A stretch of 64,000 nucleotides of DNA, from the NCBI GenBank assembly GCA_020002185.1, contig CM034532.1, positions 50,948,702 to 51,012,701 of the forward strand, read 5' to 3'. The notes under the pieces were generated by a model. That model saw only the letters and a program-made list of their open reading frames with translations. It was not told the origin of the DNA and made no database searches. The stretch is from Paraescarpia echinospica. Lineage: Eukaryota > Annelida > Polychaeta > Sabellida > Siboglinidae. The position numbers and the translations under genes are program-made. Shown here piece after piece: positions 1 to 11,639 of the stretch; the first letter of the stretch is position 1, and the number at the start of each line of letters is the position of its first letter.

Positions 1-128
1 CCCGCCTATGCATGTTTGGAATTACTTATGTTAATTTCCACCGGGCACTATATTCAGTGAGTTGTTGCATGCCGCATCCACATGCCGTATCCTGGAATCC
101 TAGCTTTACTGTCGTTTTCTGGAATATT

Positions 129-1400
129 TAACAAGATTTAACAAGATTGCCTCCCATAGTATTAACTCTAGCTAGTAGGTAGACAAGGAAGCCTTTTGGC
201 TTATCGAGAGTCCAACCCTTTTTATCTACGAGTATCCCGCCCTTCGGAAGTACGCGTCAATTTTCTTTTTAAACATATTCACGCTACTAGCACCCACACA
301 ATCATCAGATAATATGTTTCAATCATTTACAGTCCTTTGAGAAAATGAGAACTTTCTTATATGTAATCTACACTGCTCCTTTGCTAATGTAACTTCATGT
401 CCCCTAGTCCTTCTATCTTTCTTAACTGAGAAAAAACATTTCTATCAATATTTTTGTAACCATTCAATATTTCCAAAAAAATCTATCTGATCTCTCCTCA
501 ATCTCCTGGTCTCTAGTGTTGTCAAACCACATTCGTTTAGGCGTATTTCATAGTTTCAGTTTTGGTATAATTTTAGTCGCTCTCCTCTGTACTCTTTCTA
601 GCATATCTATGTCCTTCTTGCGATATGGCCTCCACGCTTGAATACAATATTCTAAATGAGGCCTAACTATTGTTTTGTAAAGCGGTATATTAGTTCTTTT
701 TCCTTATACGCTACATTTCGCCTAATTAATCCAATGATTTGATTTCCCTTTGAAGCTGCAATTCCACACTGCTCTGAAACCTTCATATCAGCACTAACTA
801 TTAACCCGAAGTCGTTTTCTTTTATAGTGGTACTTAGTACAGTACCCCCCCCCCATTGTATATTCTACATCTTCGTTCCTATGTCCTGTGTGGAGGTATT
901 TACAGTTCCCAAAATTGAACAACATCTGCCATTTTTCAGACCATTTGATCAAACTGTCAAGATCATCTTGTAAATGCTGTCTATCTCCATCACGTTTAAT
1001 CCTTTTAACTATTTTTGTATCATCCGCAAATTTCAACGCCTTACTTGTTATATCGTCGTCCAAATCGTTGATATATATTTAAAATAACATAGGTCCCGGT
1101 ACTGATCCCTGTGGTACCCCACTTTAAACCGATTTCTAATTTGAAGCCTCCCCATCAACTACTACCCGTTGTCTTCTGTCAATCAACCAGTTTTTCTATC
1201 CAGTTAATTACACCATCCGTTATGCCATGGGCCTTTAGTTTAAACAGTAATCTTTGATGTGGCACTTTGTTGAAAGCTTTCTAAAAATCTAAGTAGATAA
1301 TATCCACCGTTGATCCCTCGTCTACCCACTTAGTGATGTCTTCCAAAGACATAACATATTTGTTAAGCATGATCTCGATAAATATGGATTTATTAATCAA
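129..1400 (-). mobile_element. CR1-like LINE, 5'-truncated 3' part of ORF2
   Basis: Read on the minus strand, this is the second half of a non-LTR reverse transcriptase. The segment 1063-794 gives the catalytic block KALKFADDTKIV and then LIKWSEKWQMLFNFG, the usual downstream CR1 block. Further on (about 620-530) comes an [13 protein letters not shown] segment, typical of the C-terminal part of these ORF2 proteins. Several frameshifts and stops separate the blocks, so it is dead. The 3' end is two exact copies of the decamer AATCTTGTTA (148-129), as in the related copy ending at 22590. The family call rests on motif recognition; the CR1 clade is likely but not proven. Confidence 0.85.
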
Positions 1401-1784
1401 TCTTAACTTGGCAAGTATGGACGACTCCCAAACACTACTCGACTGGACGAGAAGATAATAAAATTTACAGGTTGTCTATGGCTGCTATAAATCTGTGTTT
1501 CTCCCATTTGGGGAATCAACTCCCGTCCCATAACACTTAATGTGTCACGTCTTCCAAACGTGTATTTAGAGCTGGTCAGGACGAGACGTAGAACACGTGC
1601 AGCGTTCATCAGCTTCTAGTAAATTTATCTCTGTGTATCGACGCCTAATCGAATCACCGTCCAATGGAATTTCTTGAAAGAACATTTAGTCGCATAATTT
1701 CTTGTTTTAATAACATTAGCTATACTTTTGTACCAAACCTTTAAAATAAGATCAAGCGTGTGACAAGTAATGCAGTAGTATATT

Positions 1785-2080
1785 GTCTTTAGGACTATTC
1801 AAAGCGCTTTGCACTTTACTCTCTGGCAGATCTGTTCAATGGAACACAATTTCGACTTTTCTGAAAAGCTTTCAGCCACGCTGCAATTAATGCGCGAATC
1901 CTATTCGAACACATATATCCACCACTGTCTATAGCCAGGTGCTCATTCATTCAGCTGAGTGAACTGAAGCAAAGTAGAGTGAACGAACTTGCCCAAGGTT
2001 CCACACGGCAGCACAAGATTCGAACCCGGGGTTCTCTCGATTGGAAATCCCATGCCTTAGCACTACGCCACTGCTCTCCA
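1785..2080 (-). mobile_element. tRNA-derived SINE with LINE-like tail
   Basis: On the minus strand, 2080-2060 reads like a tRNA A box (AGTGGCGTAGTGCTAAGG) and 2027-2016 like a B box (GGTTCGAATCTT), spaced about as in a tRNA promoter. The downstream part, to about 1785, contains a segment with GTAAAGTGCAAAGCGCTTTG that recurs at 26795-26825, and a middle part that recurs at 60610-60760. This arrangement (tRNA-like head, body, shared tail) is that of a Pol III-transcribed SINE. Exact ends and target duplication were not resolved. Confidence 0.7.
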
Positions 2081-2161
2081 CAACAATATAGTTAGACCTA
2101 TCTGTTGTTATATACTTACAATGTTGTTGGCGGTGACACACTATCCAGAATTACCCCCAAT

Positions 2162-2619
2162 GGGGTAAGACCACATTAAAGATTCGTCCACCAATACTCA
2201 CCGAAAGACTGCCCTTAAAAATACCGTTTTGGTGTGATGTGTGATTTTTTTTCGAGCACTTTGACATGGGACATTTTGATCTCGTGAATACTGAATGTAT
2301 TACTGCATTAGATCTTTCACGAGGTAGCAGTACATAAACGCTAATTGCTCGCGTATTCGCACAGTGGTTATTTTGCAGAACGCACCAATATTTTAAAATC
2401 CGTCACCAGATTGGGGGGGGAATTGAGGGGTATCAGGTTTAGGTGGATTTTTTTCTGAAAAATTAGGTTTGAGAAATTCACGAATTTTCCACAGCACTTG
2501 TGTCAATGGAGGTTAAATATGTTGTGAAATTTTCAAGAACATTTTAGGTTAAATTTTGCAGGAAATGAAGGAAACGCTATAATGGCCGCCTGTGTAAAAT
2601 CTAAATGTGGTCTTACCCC
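2162..2619. mobile_element. MITE with GGGGTAAGACCACATT ends
   Basis: The left end GGGGTAAGACCACATT (2162-2177) is matched exactly in inverse by the right end at 2604-2619. The 458-bp interior has no open frame of note, so this is a non-autonomous DNA transposon. No clear target-site duplication could be read, so the superfamily is undetermined. Confidence 0.8.
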
Positions 2620-3381
2620 TGATATGCATGCACTCCACAAACACAAACACGTTCGTTCTGGTTAGTGGGCGACCGTCAATTGTACATTTAACGGAGCGCG
2701 CGCCACTGGCTTAATGCACCGTTGCGCATCATCACATCCGGCTTGGGTTGATGAACAAAATGTCACATTACGTGGTCAGGAAGGACGAGCCTCAATTTCT
2801 TCCCTGAACGCTTCTGGGATTATTATTTAGATGTCTAGATCGAGCCACAAATTTTGCCCATCCCAAACAACACGCGTGTGCCCGTTCTCTTTAAGTAGTG
2901 CAACAATTTAATTCGTAATTATGGTCAAAGTGGCGTCCTCTGGACAGTGGGTCGCCGCCAACAACAAACACATTGTAAGTCAATAATACCAGGTAACGAT
3001 ATTTCTAATTTTGAAATGCATCGCCAGTTAGTAGTTGAGGCCAATGGTCGAATGAAGCAAGTGGACATACGAAAATGCGATACTTGTGAGGAAGGTACAC
3101 AATCAACGTTGGACAACGATGCACAATCACAACATAATATTATTATCGATAAATGAAGCAAGTGATAACTGAGAAAAACCTGACATAGAATCTAATAAAA
3201 ACAGTAGCGTACGTCACACGTTCCTATCATTTATTCGTGAGCTATTTCAGATGGTGGTAACGTTAGTGAATTCGAGTGATGCGTGTGTTTATAAATAAAC
3301 ACGCTTTGTGTTAATAATGGACATACACACCAACGTGCACACACAGATTAATAATTTATTATTTTGTTTCGAAAGTTAGGC
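2620..3381. other. No gene recognised
   Basis: Between the MITE and the next LINE fragment I see only short open frames (for example 2947-3156 plus, overlapped by one on the other strand) with no recognisable motif, splice pattern or repeat structure. Confidence 0.5.
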
Positions 3382-3720
3382 CAAGTTCTTTGCGGATGAC
3401 GCTCAATTATTTGGCGATACTAGCAAGAACATGACCCCGACCACCACAACCACGCACAGGCGTGGGCTGACAAATGAGTTCAACACTGAGAAGTGTACAT
3501 ATAAATATACACAGACCTGGGCACGACGAACGGTACGATACTGGAGAAGACAATTAAGAAGGATCTGGCTGTCACCATCGATGACGATGAGGAGGGATGG
3601 GCATTTCAATAAAAAATATAGCTGAATCAGGTGTATTCTAGACTAATTAACTCCGCTGGCCGCGATTGCACCACTGAGAACATTGCAAACACTAACGCTC
3701 GATACCAAAGACAATGCCAG
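3382..3720 (+). pseudogene. LINE reverse transcriptase fragment
   Basis: Translation at 3382-3420 gives AKFFADDAQLFGD, the catalytic FADD box of a non-LTR reverse transcriptase. About 50 codons later comes GTTNGTILEKTIKKDLAVTI (frame-shifted), the conserved 'L..KDLGVTID' region that follows the palm in jockey/CR1-type ORF2. The reading frame breaks at least twice. This is an old fragment with no visible 5' or 3' end. Confidence 0.7.
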
Positions 3721-4131
3721 CGAATAAATAAATAAGACTTCGTGAACCACACGTGACTCAATTTACCAGTGGTGAAGTCGGGCTACTTCGGAACTTTCGA
3801 GTTTACCACGCGATGGTATTCACGGTAAACACGGGGTGATCTAACGCAGCATACTTACCCGTTCGACCATTATCATTAGTTGAGTGGTATTATGTATTCA
3901 AATAATATCTTCTACTTTCCGAACATTAGGGCCTACATGTAAATGCCAAAACCCAAACAGCCGAATCTGAAAGGAAACGATATTAATTATTGACTGAGCT
4001 TAACTTCAGCATTTCCCAAAGAGTTCTGCAGGGAGGATTGAAACTGATGTAGACTCTAAACTGATGTAATTAGCAGCGCCCCTTGGCGCGCGAGGATGGC
4101 TGAGTTGAGAGATTCCATGTCAAAACATTTT

Positions 4132-4932
4132 TAACGTGGCACTAGGGGCAGCAAACTGCGGAAATTACACAATTCCTTGAAGCATCCTGGGGAAAATGTT
4201 ATGAAGCTACCAATTAAAAATAGGTGTATGTACGTACAAGAGACGCATGGAAATAAAACTGATACATATGAAACAATGATATACCAAGTTGTATATGTTA
4301 TTTTAAGATGAATGCATAACAACGAGAGTGCATATACCACCGGTAACCGATAACTTTAGCAACATTTGAAGTTACGTGGGGAATAAATTTATGAATTTAG
4401 CAAGTCAGAATTGGTTTATGGAGGTTTAAGTGATGTAGGCCCATACAAAAAGTGCAGGTAGAACGAAATTATGCCAAGTTTATTACATTTTTAACATGAC
4501 AACAGGGGCAGTAGAGTGCACACGAAATTACACAACTTCTTAAAGAATCCTGGGATAGTGTTATGAGTTTACTAATTCAAGATTAGTGTGTATATGTACT
4601 AGAGATGCAGAGAAATACAAAATAAACAATGGTATACCAAGGTTTCTATATTATTTTAACATGGTGCAGGGCAGTGAGAATGCATACATCTGGCAACACG
4701 TAAATATTGCAACAGTTGAAATTACGTGGGAAATTAAGCTATGTATCAACCAAGTCAAAATTGGCTTATGGAGGTATAAGTGATTGCAGGTAGAACAAAA
4801 ACATGCCAAGTTCATTGCCCTTGTTAAATGGCAACAGTGGCAGTAAAGTGCATACGAACGGGATAAGTACACAATTCCTTGAAGCAAGATGGAAACAAAA
4901 TGTTATGAGTCTACCAATTCAAAATTGGCGTT
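4132..4932. repeat. Tandem repeat, ~335-360 bp unit, 2.3 copies
   Basis: Units start near 4132, 4494 and 4828 (the last is partial). Each begins with GGCACTAGGGGCAG or a variant, then AAATTACACAATTCCTTGAAG, TGTTATGAGTCTACCAATTC and a GAAATTACGTGG-type block in the same order. Divergence between units is about 20-25% by eye. A partial copy of the same family lies at 22600-22890. No coding content was seen. Confidence 0.75.
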
Positions 4933-5309
4933 TTACAGTGACTCTGACTTTAGTTCAAAATCTTCCGACTCTTGCAGTGATGATACTATTGCTGTTGCCG
5001 CTGGCATTGACTGCGATTCTTAATTATATTTGCTAACAGAAGACCCATGAATGGTCAGAGCCTATCACTTGTTTCAATGAAATAAAACGAAGGAACATTT
5101 ACCAAGTCTCTTTGGTGCGTAATTATTTTAGAAGTAAGTTTGAAATAAGTTACCAGAATATTAACAGTCTGCGGATATATCACATGGGACGCCACACTTA
5201 TCAGATCTTATTGTACACTGTAGCTGATGCTGCAGTATGTTATTCTACAGTCTATTACACATCGTGCCATTTCTACATAACATTCACCCTATTTGGTTAG
5301 GATCCTTCG

Positions 5310-5650
5310 TTTTTCAGATATCCCCAGAAACCTGAGATCATCTGTTTCACAAAAAACTGTTTGTTCCTAAAACCAAGCTTAACATTAGCTTTCTCTGAAG
5401 TAGCACCCAAAGTCTGGACTCGACTCCCTATCACTTTAAAACCCTCTGAAGCTATAGCTATCTTTCGTAAAAAACTGAAGACGTATATGAAATTGCATTC
5501 CCACCCTAACCCCACTCTAACCTCCGGCAGTCCCTTGCTCTAATGATGACTCTTGCTCGTCCCTTATGATTCTGTCTAATGATTCTTGTACGTTGAGCTC
5601 AGATTCCTGGGGTTATAGGCGCTCTAGAAGTGTTATTATTATTAGTATTA
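5310..5650 (+). pseudogene. LINE ORF2 C-terminal fragment with 3' tail
   Basis: The frame 5361-5543 carries FSEVAPKVWTRLPITLKPSE followed by IAIFRKKLKTYM. This is the extreme C-terminus of L2/CR1-type ORF2 proteins (pattern 'F...AP..WN.LP..L......FK..LK..L'). After the stop the sequence runs into a GTTATTATTATTAG microsatellite near 5630-5650, the simple-repeat tail usual for this LINE type. It is a heavily 5'-truncated insertion. Confidence 0.75.
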
Positions 5651-5917
5651 TCACTGTGTGCATTGCTTGTCAGTTTGACCGAACTCGTGTTATTTTGCTT
5701 AAAGATATCGAATTTCTCCTAATTTTTTGGTGCACCAAAGCTAATTCTGACGGCTGTTGGTGTAGTTCATAATTTGAGTGACTAGCAACTTCAAGTGTAA
5801 AACTAAGTCACATCTTAATAACCAAATTACAATTTATGAACTTATACAATGATAACAAGGCTTATTACTGATATGTATAAAACAGTTATTCCACATTACT
5901 GAATTATACTAAGCCAA

Positions 5918-6010
5918 CTAAGGCGTTATAAGTTGTGCTCAACACAAATTATGTACAAAACTCAAACAGCCTAAACACATATTTTGTGGTAAAAAAATTA
6001 TTTCGGAGCA
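5918..6010. repeat. Dispersed repeat, copy 1
   Basis: AACTAAGGCGTTATAAGTTG and the following ~90 bp are repeated with about 80% identity at 46845-46975. Both are followed by a short stretch ending in TCCTTACACAG. Not coding; probably the remains of an interspersed element of unknown class. Confidence 0.6.
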
Positions 6011-7074
6011 GAATCATTTCCTTACACAGCGAACTTCGAACTTCTATTTCCGGACATACGCATTATGGGTCGGAACATCATTATTTTAGAACTGAAGTAT
6101 TTATGCTACGGCGCTACTAACGTCGGGCATGACCATGCCCGGAAATAACGTAAATGGTTTTGCGCATGTCCGTTCTCCAAGGTGAACGATCGAGGACGAG
6201 GCGCACTGGACAAGGCGCGTCTCTAAGCGGGAAGCAATATGGAGAGTCTTGGTGTCGCGGTAACAAAAAGAGAATGAGCCGAAACAAACGACCTGTTGTA
6301 AGTGTTAGCGATATTTTATCCGTCTTCAACTGCGAAAATTTTAAACATTACGACATTTCAAATAGAGTTGCTTTGTTACAATGTCACAGCAACGTTAACA
6401 GTTCTGAGAGCGGGCCGACAAAGCTAAGTGCGCTGTGACAAGTTTGCTGTTATTTAACACTTCGTATCATCACCTCAGTGTAGTAGTCGCTGGTTTCAAA
6501 TCACGTTTCCTATCTTATTGTTTAATAATGATACAAATAATGATTATTAGACTATACGTGGCCCATCTTTGATATGACGTCACTGTCGCGACATGTTACG
6601 TCACACCACAGTCGCTCTCTTCCCACACCGGAATTTCTGGTTTGCCATTTTATTTCAATGAATGGTTTGGGTTCACATCATTAAAAATAATATTATAATA
6701 GTCCCGTAGTAGAAAATTCAGGCTCTGTCCATCCCAATTGTTCTGACGCATATGTGTTTCCATTTAAATAGACTTAGGTGATTGTGAGTTGCTAGCGATT
6801 GGCGTAAACTGTAACATTAGACATACCAACTTGTTGTTTAATAATACACAGTTACGGCATCATGTAAGACATCGTGTATGTAGACAAGCTGTGTACGATA
6901 TAATCGGTGTGACTGTGCCTCGTTAATATCAACGACGAACGTGCAACAAACACACGATGGGTAGTTGATAGAGGGGTGGGGGGGGGGGTGAGTGACAGAC
7001 TTTAGTAACAAGTAATCGCGAGAATTGCAACATTGACCAGTTAAGGGAGTCCATGGTGCTCCCTAAAGCCGCCC
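6011..7074. other. No gene recognised
   Basis: This stretch contains a short hairpin (CGGGCATG/CATGCCCG at 6123-6142), an open frame at 6154-6438 with no recognisable domain, and a poly-G run near 6975-6990. I see nothing else supportable. Confidence 0.5.
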
Positions 7075-7276
7075 TTATATATATATATATATATATATAA
7101 CGTATTTAGTAATAGTAATTGTTTTAATGTTCGTCCCAGCAAGCTGGCAACAGCCGGAAAGAAGGATGTAACGGGCCAGGTTAAAATGATTTTTTGTCCT
7201 TTTAGACGTACGTATTTTACTGTTTTTATACACAATACATCAGCCGTGACATCCCGACAGACAGACAGACAGACAC
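7075..7276. repeat. (TA)n and (GACA)n microsatellites
   Basis: A TA dinucleotide tract lies at 7075-7100 and a GACA tetranucleotide tract at 7255-7276. Simple repeats only. Confidence 0.9.
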
Positions 7277-7319
7277 GTCTCTTAACGGTCTATGGTGCTT
7301 TCAGGTGACCTGACGCAGA

Positions 7320-7542
7320 GGAGGACGTAGGCCCAGAAGTGGACCCAGAAGAGGACGCAGAAGTGAATGCAGAAGAGGACGCAGAAGTGAGTGCAGAAGA
7401 GGACGTAGAAGAGAATGTAGAAGAGGACGCACAAGCGGACACAGAAGAGGACTCAGAAGAGAGTGTAGAAGAGAACGCAGAAGCGATCACAGAAGAAGAC
7501 ACAGAAAAGGACCCGGAAGAGGACGCAGAAGTACCCCAAGGT
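7320..7542 (+). repeat. Acidic-coding minisatellite, possible exon
   Basis: Degenerate 6/15/18-bp units of GAGGACGCAGAAGTG type run for ~220 bp. Read on plus they give an open run of Glu/Asp/Ala/Val (EEDAEVNAEEDAEV and similar); read on minus they give a Ser/Ala run. The block is preceded by possible acceptors (GCTTTCAG at 7296-7303, or GACGCAG just before 7320) and followed by CAAG|GTGATA at 7542, so it could be an internal exon of the unit that follows. With the first acceptor the acidic frame meets a TGA at once; with the second it is open. An acidic exon is possible but unproven. Confidence 0.4.
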
Positions 7543-9742
7543 GATAGGCCAGTTAACATTTTTCTTTTCGTTTCTGCTTTCTTCTTTCGCTAATTCTTAA
7601 CTAATCTGTATTGCCTTTCAGCTTCGAGCGTAGCAAGCTGCATAACGGTTTGCACTTTATTTATTATTTCGTTTAAATTTTGCTTGTTAATTGTGTATTG
7701 TATGGTATTGGTCGCAATATCTTCTTGCTACGATCTTATCAGTTTAATTGTCTTTTCTCTGTTTACATCTATGCCGCATCAGCCATGACGTCACTTCGCA
7801 TCACACGAATGAATACCGTGCAGCAGTAAACCTATCATTTGTTATTTTATATGCTGGTGCTAATTTGTAATTTGTCTTTGTTTTGATGCATGCATTAAGG
7901 TTGCAGACTTCCAAAGATGCGGTCATCACCGTCTGGAGCGAGCCAGTGGTGTTGCCGTCTTGATGCAGTCGATTTTGAAGGTAAGGCAAGTGTATAACAA
8001 TTATGTAGTGGTTGCATTAGGTTTTTGGGCTTAACTATGCGTATTTTCTATGTTTTGTGTGTTGAAGCCGCGTGAATTGTAGTTACCTGAAAGGTCGTCA
8101 AACAGAGCAGCCGACGCAACGATAACTGGTAATGGTGAGTTTAAGATGCATGTGTTAATGGTTGTCTTTACAAGCTCTGCATGGATTGCAATTGATGCGG
8201 TGTCATAACGCTTAGGGTTTGCCTGTTCAATGTATCAGTTTCAGCTTAATATCTTTGCCGTTCCAACTGCATGATGCCTTCCACCAGTTACACCGCCGCT
8301 GTCTTGACGAGGCATCAGACAGCGCGCGTCCGTAGTTCGTGTCGATCTCAAAGGTAAGTCACAAATACCCAGTCTGTTCGTGTTGATTACTATATAAGAA
8401 CTATAGTAAATGCAAGTACAGGGAATTTGCATTATATCGTTGATATTATTGTGATGCTGTTCCACGCTTGGTTTATTGTGATTTTTCTCTTTTTATGCGC
8501 GAAACATCAGTCGGGGATATCAGATACAGCATCGAGCAGCGTCGTTAGCGCTGGATGGAAGTAGAAACAGGTGCCTTCAAACTGCAATTACATACTATGT
8601 TGTTTAATTTGTCGTCTGATGTATATGATTCTAGATAACGTGATGTCGCACTATGCAAAGTTCAATTTGTGTATATTTTGTTGTTTATTCTAGACCATCC
8701 GTGGCGTCAGCCGACTTCACGCAGAAGGAATCTCGTTTGTCTGGATTAATCGTTATCCGATTTGTTCGTCTAATATTTTTTCTTCTTTCAGACGATAGGG
8801 TAGCTGGCTGCACAAAGAACTATGGCGCTGTGACTAAGGGCACGTATATCCGGATGCTCTTAGATTTTCATTTTTATTAATACTAGTTTATGTTTTCATT
8901 TTGGAAACTTCTCGATGTGAGGCGTGGCAGGACGTGACGTCACAAGAGAGAGCAACGAAACGAGCAGTTACACCAGCATCCGCAGGTAGGCCTAATCCTT
9001 CTTGTTCGTCACAGAGATGGCTAAATACAAAAGTGTAGGGCTACTTATAGAATTATTGTATGTTACAATGCATAGTTGGTTTGATGTTTAGATGTGATGA
9101 TTAGGCCCTATATTAGGCCCTAGACGTATTTTAGTCTTAGAACGCACACCATGGAAGGCCTTAAGGGTACTCTCGACGTTTTCCAGCTGAAGTGATGTTC
9201 TGATTTCACAGCTGATGCAGGTACATCAAAAGCACAAGATTTGTCGTGTTTACTTATCGTTTTTGTTTGTTTTAGGGCGGAAGTTGCTGAGAAGTGTCAC
9301 GTGACTTCGTCCGAGGATCCTAACAATCATCAGTGTGAGTGATCATTGTCAATCCAATTATATTTTTATAACTAATCCAGCTATATTTTTATTTGGTAGA
9401 CACCGTATCGTCTACGCAGTTCTGATGTAGTCTTAATGTAATTGTTGCTTTGGTTTCAGCGACGACAGGCGTCAAGGTGACGGCAGGCGGTAAGGTAACA
9501 ACAGGCAGCGACAGGAGGCAAAGTGTCGGCGTGCTACTGGGTGACGTCACGGCAACACGCGGGTGTTGACAGAAGATACGTTGACCACTGACAGAGCATT
9601 AAGCTGTTGTACGACAGTAGGCAATCGGTGTGGCAACTGTCAGTTCCAAGTGTGCCGCGTACTTTGTTGATTAGTGGAACAGTAATTAACTGTTGCATTT
9701 ACTGAGAGGCAAGCAAGAAGAAACATAATAACGGTAACTGTG

Positions 9743-9799
9743 AAACCACACGCGCGTGTTTAAACCACACGCGCGTGTTTAAACCACACGCGCGTGTTT
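9743..9799. repeat. Three perfect 19-bp palindromic units
   Basis: AAACCACACGCGCGTGTTT occurs three times head to tail without mismatch. Each unit centres on the perfect 12-bp palindrome ACACGCGCGTGT. It lies ~100 bp before the poly-A signal at 9906. It could bind a dimeric factor or be a young microsatellite; the sequence alone does not decide. Confidence 0.85.
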
Positions 9800-9905
9800 A
9801 AACCAAACAAAATGTCCAGTCAGTGATGACACGAATACACATTGACACATTAACATTTGGTTCGGTGTGCCGCCAGGATGGAGCAAAGTTGAACATTTGC
9901 CTTGA

Positions 9906-9911
9906 AATAAA
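9906..9911 (+). promoter_or_regulatory. Poly-A signal AATAAA
   Basis: AATAAA lies ~450 bp after the last strong acceptor (9459) of the candidate small-exon unit. A plausible 3' end signal for it, but the hexamer is common in AT-rich DNA. Confidence 0.35.
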
Positions 9912-10015
9912 AACGTTGAGACTACTTTCTTGCTACTTTCTTGACAACTAAATATCCTGGTATTGATTTCGTTTTGTTGCCGTCCATTAGCAGAATATAA
10001 AACTATTGTTGTTGG

Positions 10016-10053
<38 letters not shown>

Positions 10054-10057
10054 TGTT

Positions 10058-10443
10058 TTGGAGTTGCCTATTATGAGTCTACTAACTGTGAAACAGAAGA
10101 CTGAGAAGAAGACAGAGTGTTCAGCAAAAGACAGAAAACGTGAGAGGCGTGAAGGTGACAGGGAAGAAAGTGACCATAGAGAAGGAGATAGGAGGGGAAA
10201 GGGACGAGAGAGGGGAGAAACAAATGTGATGAGAGGAAAGATGAAGGGACGAAAGGAAGTGAGAGTAAATGTGCTAGAAGAGAAGATGACAGGAGGAAAG
10301 GGGATAGCAGGGGGGAAAGACAACAACCAGACAGATGCAAACTGGAGAAGGAGCTACTCTGAGGCAGTGATTGAGGGGGCAATGAGAAAAGGGAGGGTGG
10401 TCATGAGCGACTCTATTCTGAGAAAGACAGATAAGACACTATG
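10058..10443 (+). pseudogene. CR1-like LINE ORF1, first part (split by insertion)
   Basis: An open frame from 10058 encodes a very basic/acidic, low-complexity N-terminal region. It continues into RVVMSDSILRKTDKTLC, the first block of an SGNH/GDSL-type hydrolase domain (nucleophile Ser in SDS, usually GDS). The reading stops being LINE at 10443, where a terminal-inverted-repeat insertion begins, and resumes in register at 18011. ORF1 proteins with an esterase domain are known in CR1-group LINEs. The N-terminal limit is unclear because a TA microsatellite sits just upstream (10018-10050). Confidence 0.75.
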
Positions 10444-11639
10444 CAGGCCCATAGCCTGAAAATGTGACCCCCCCTCAAAATTGCATCTTTAAAATGTGAA
10501 CCATTAATTGTATTCCATGTTTCTCTAAAAGCTGCTGGATAGTGTTCAAGCATTACAAGGACTGCCAAAAAGCATGATTTGTACATATGTTAAAAGGAGA
10601 ACCCGTGTATATTAAGAGATCATCACTGAATGTATTGGAGCCTGGCTGAGGGGTATGTCTCCAATGCCATATGTTGAAAGGGCAGTCACTAGAGGAATGT
10701 GTGTCAAAGGACAATTGCATCCAATTAGCCATGCCGAAGGACTTCACACTATCCCAAGGTATCCTGTTATATAAACACGTGGGAAACAAATACACAAGAA
10801 TCCAGTTTTAAACCAAACGTAAAATTATGAGTCCTAATTGTAGTCATTCGGAGGTAACAGAAACAAAATACTGGTAAATGAACGGGGTGACGATGATTTA
10901 ATAATTATGAGCACATTGATTATGCCATATAAAATAATTCATTAATTAATTCATCCATTATCATTAAACGAGAGGTGCGCCTTTTTAATCTTAGTGTGCT
11001 GATTGAGGTTACTACCGACTGTCAAAGATGCTATTCTAAAAAATCAACAACTTAAGATGGGTAGCGAGTGTATTTCTTACAAGCTGCCAACCCGGTAGAC
11101 AAACTCATCTGGCTAATTAACACAAAGCATCATTTTAAACTATTGTGTTGGAATGCAAATTTCTGTGAATAGTTGTATTTAACCAATACACAATAAAGTT
11201 TAGCTTCACCTATTTTAAAATGTGCATGTTGCTGAAAAATCGTGAATTGTGTGGCCGAATGGTTGCCGAAATACTGTGGTTGCTAGTTGTATGTTTGTAG
11301 ATGTCAGAAAGGGGAGCCTTATAATAATAATAATGGTTTATTACAGAAACTATGATACATTCCAATCAATTACATACATAGATTGCCATGGTTTCTCTAA
11401 AGAGGGTGTAAATCCACAAATGGCTGATTAGCCCTTACAATACATGTGATACATATGTAAATTTCATGGTGCAAGATAACAATTTGTGTGATTGAAGAAA
11501 GAAGAAAAACAGCAACATGAATCACAGCAGTACTATTTTCATGAATACTTCATTTAAAATTACAACAAAGAATGCTATTTATATAAGTCATTAATATTAT
11601 TTACTAGCAAACATTTCTTGAGTTGACATTTAAACGTTG

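Larger units (their letters stand above)
7622..9911 (+). other. Candidate multi-exon transcription unit (small exons)
   Basis: Strong splice-like sites recur on the plus strand. Acceptors: TTGCCTTTCAG at 7621, GGTTGCAG at 7906, CAGTTTCAG at 8244, TTCTTTCAG at 8791, TGATTTCACAG at 9211, TTTGTTTTAG at 9275, TTGGTTTCAG at 9459. Donors: GAAG|GTAAGG at 7981, AAAG|GTAAGT at 8354, GCAG|GTAGGC at 8986, GCAG|GTACAT at 9221, CAGT|GTGAGT at 9335. Bracketed exons would be 7907-7980 (74 nt), 8245-8353 (109 nt), 9212-9220 (9 nt) and 9276-9334 (59 nt), with a last exon from 9460 to the poly-A signal at 9906. Exon 8245-8353 has stops in all frames, so this is either a non-coding RNA, a UTR-rich transcript or partly chance. 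Confidence 0.35.

Noticed and set aside
10003..10382. Two minus ORFs of >100 codons rich in Ser/Pro/Leu
   Set aside because: Antisense of the low-complexity N-terminus of the LINE ORF1.
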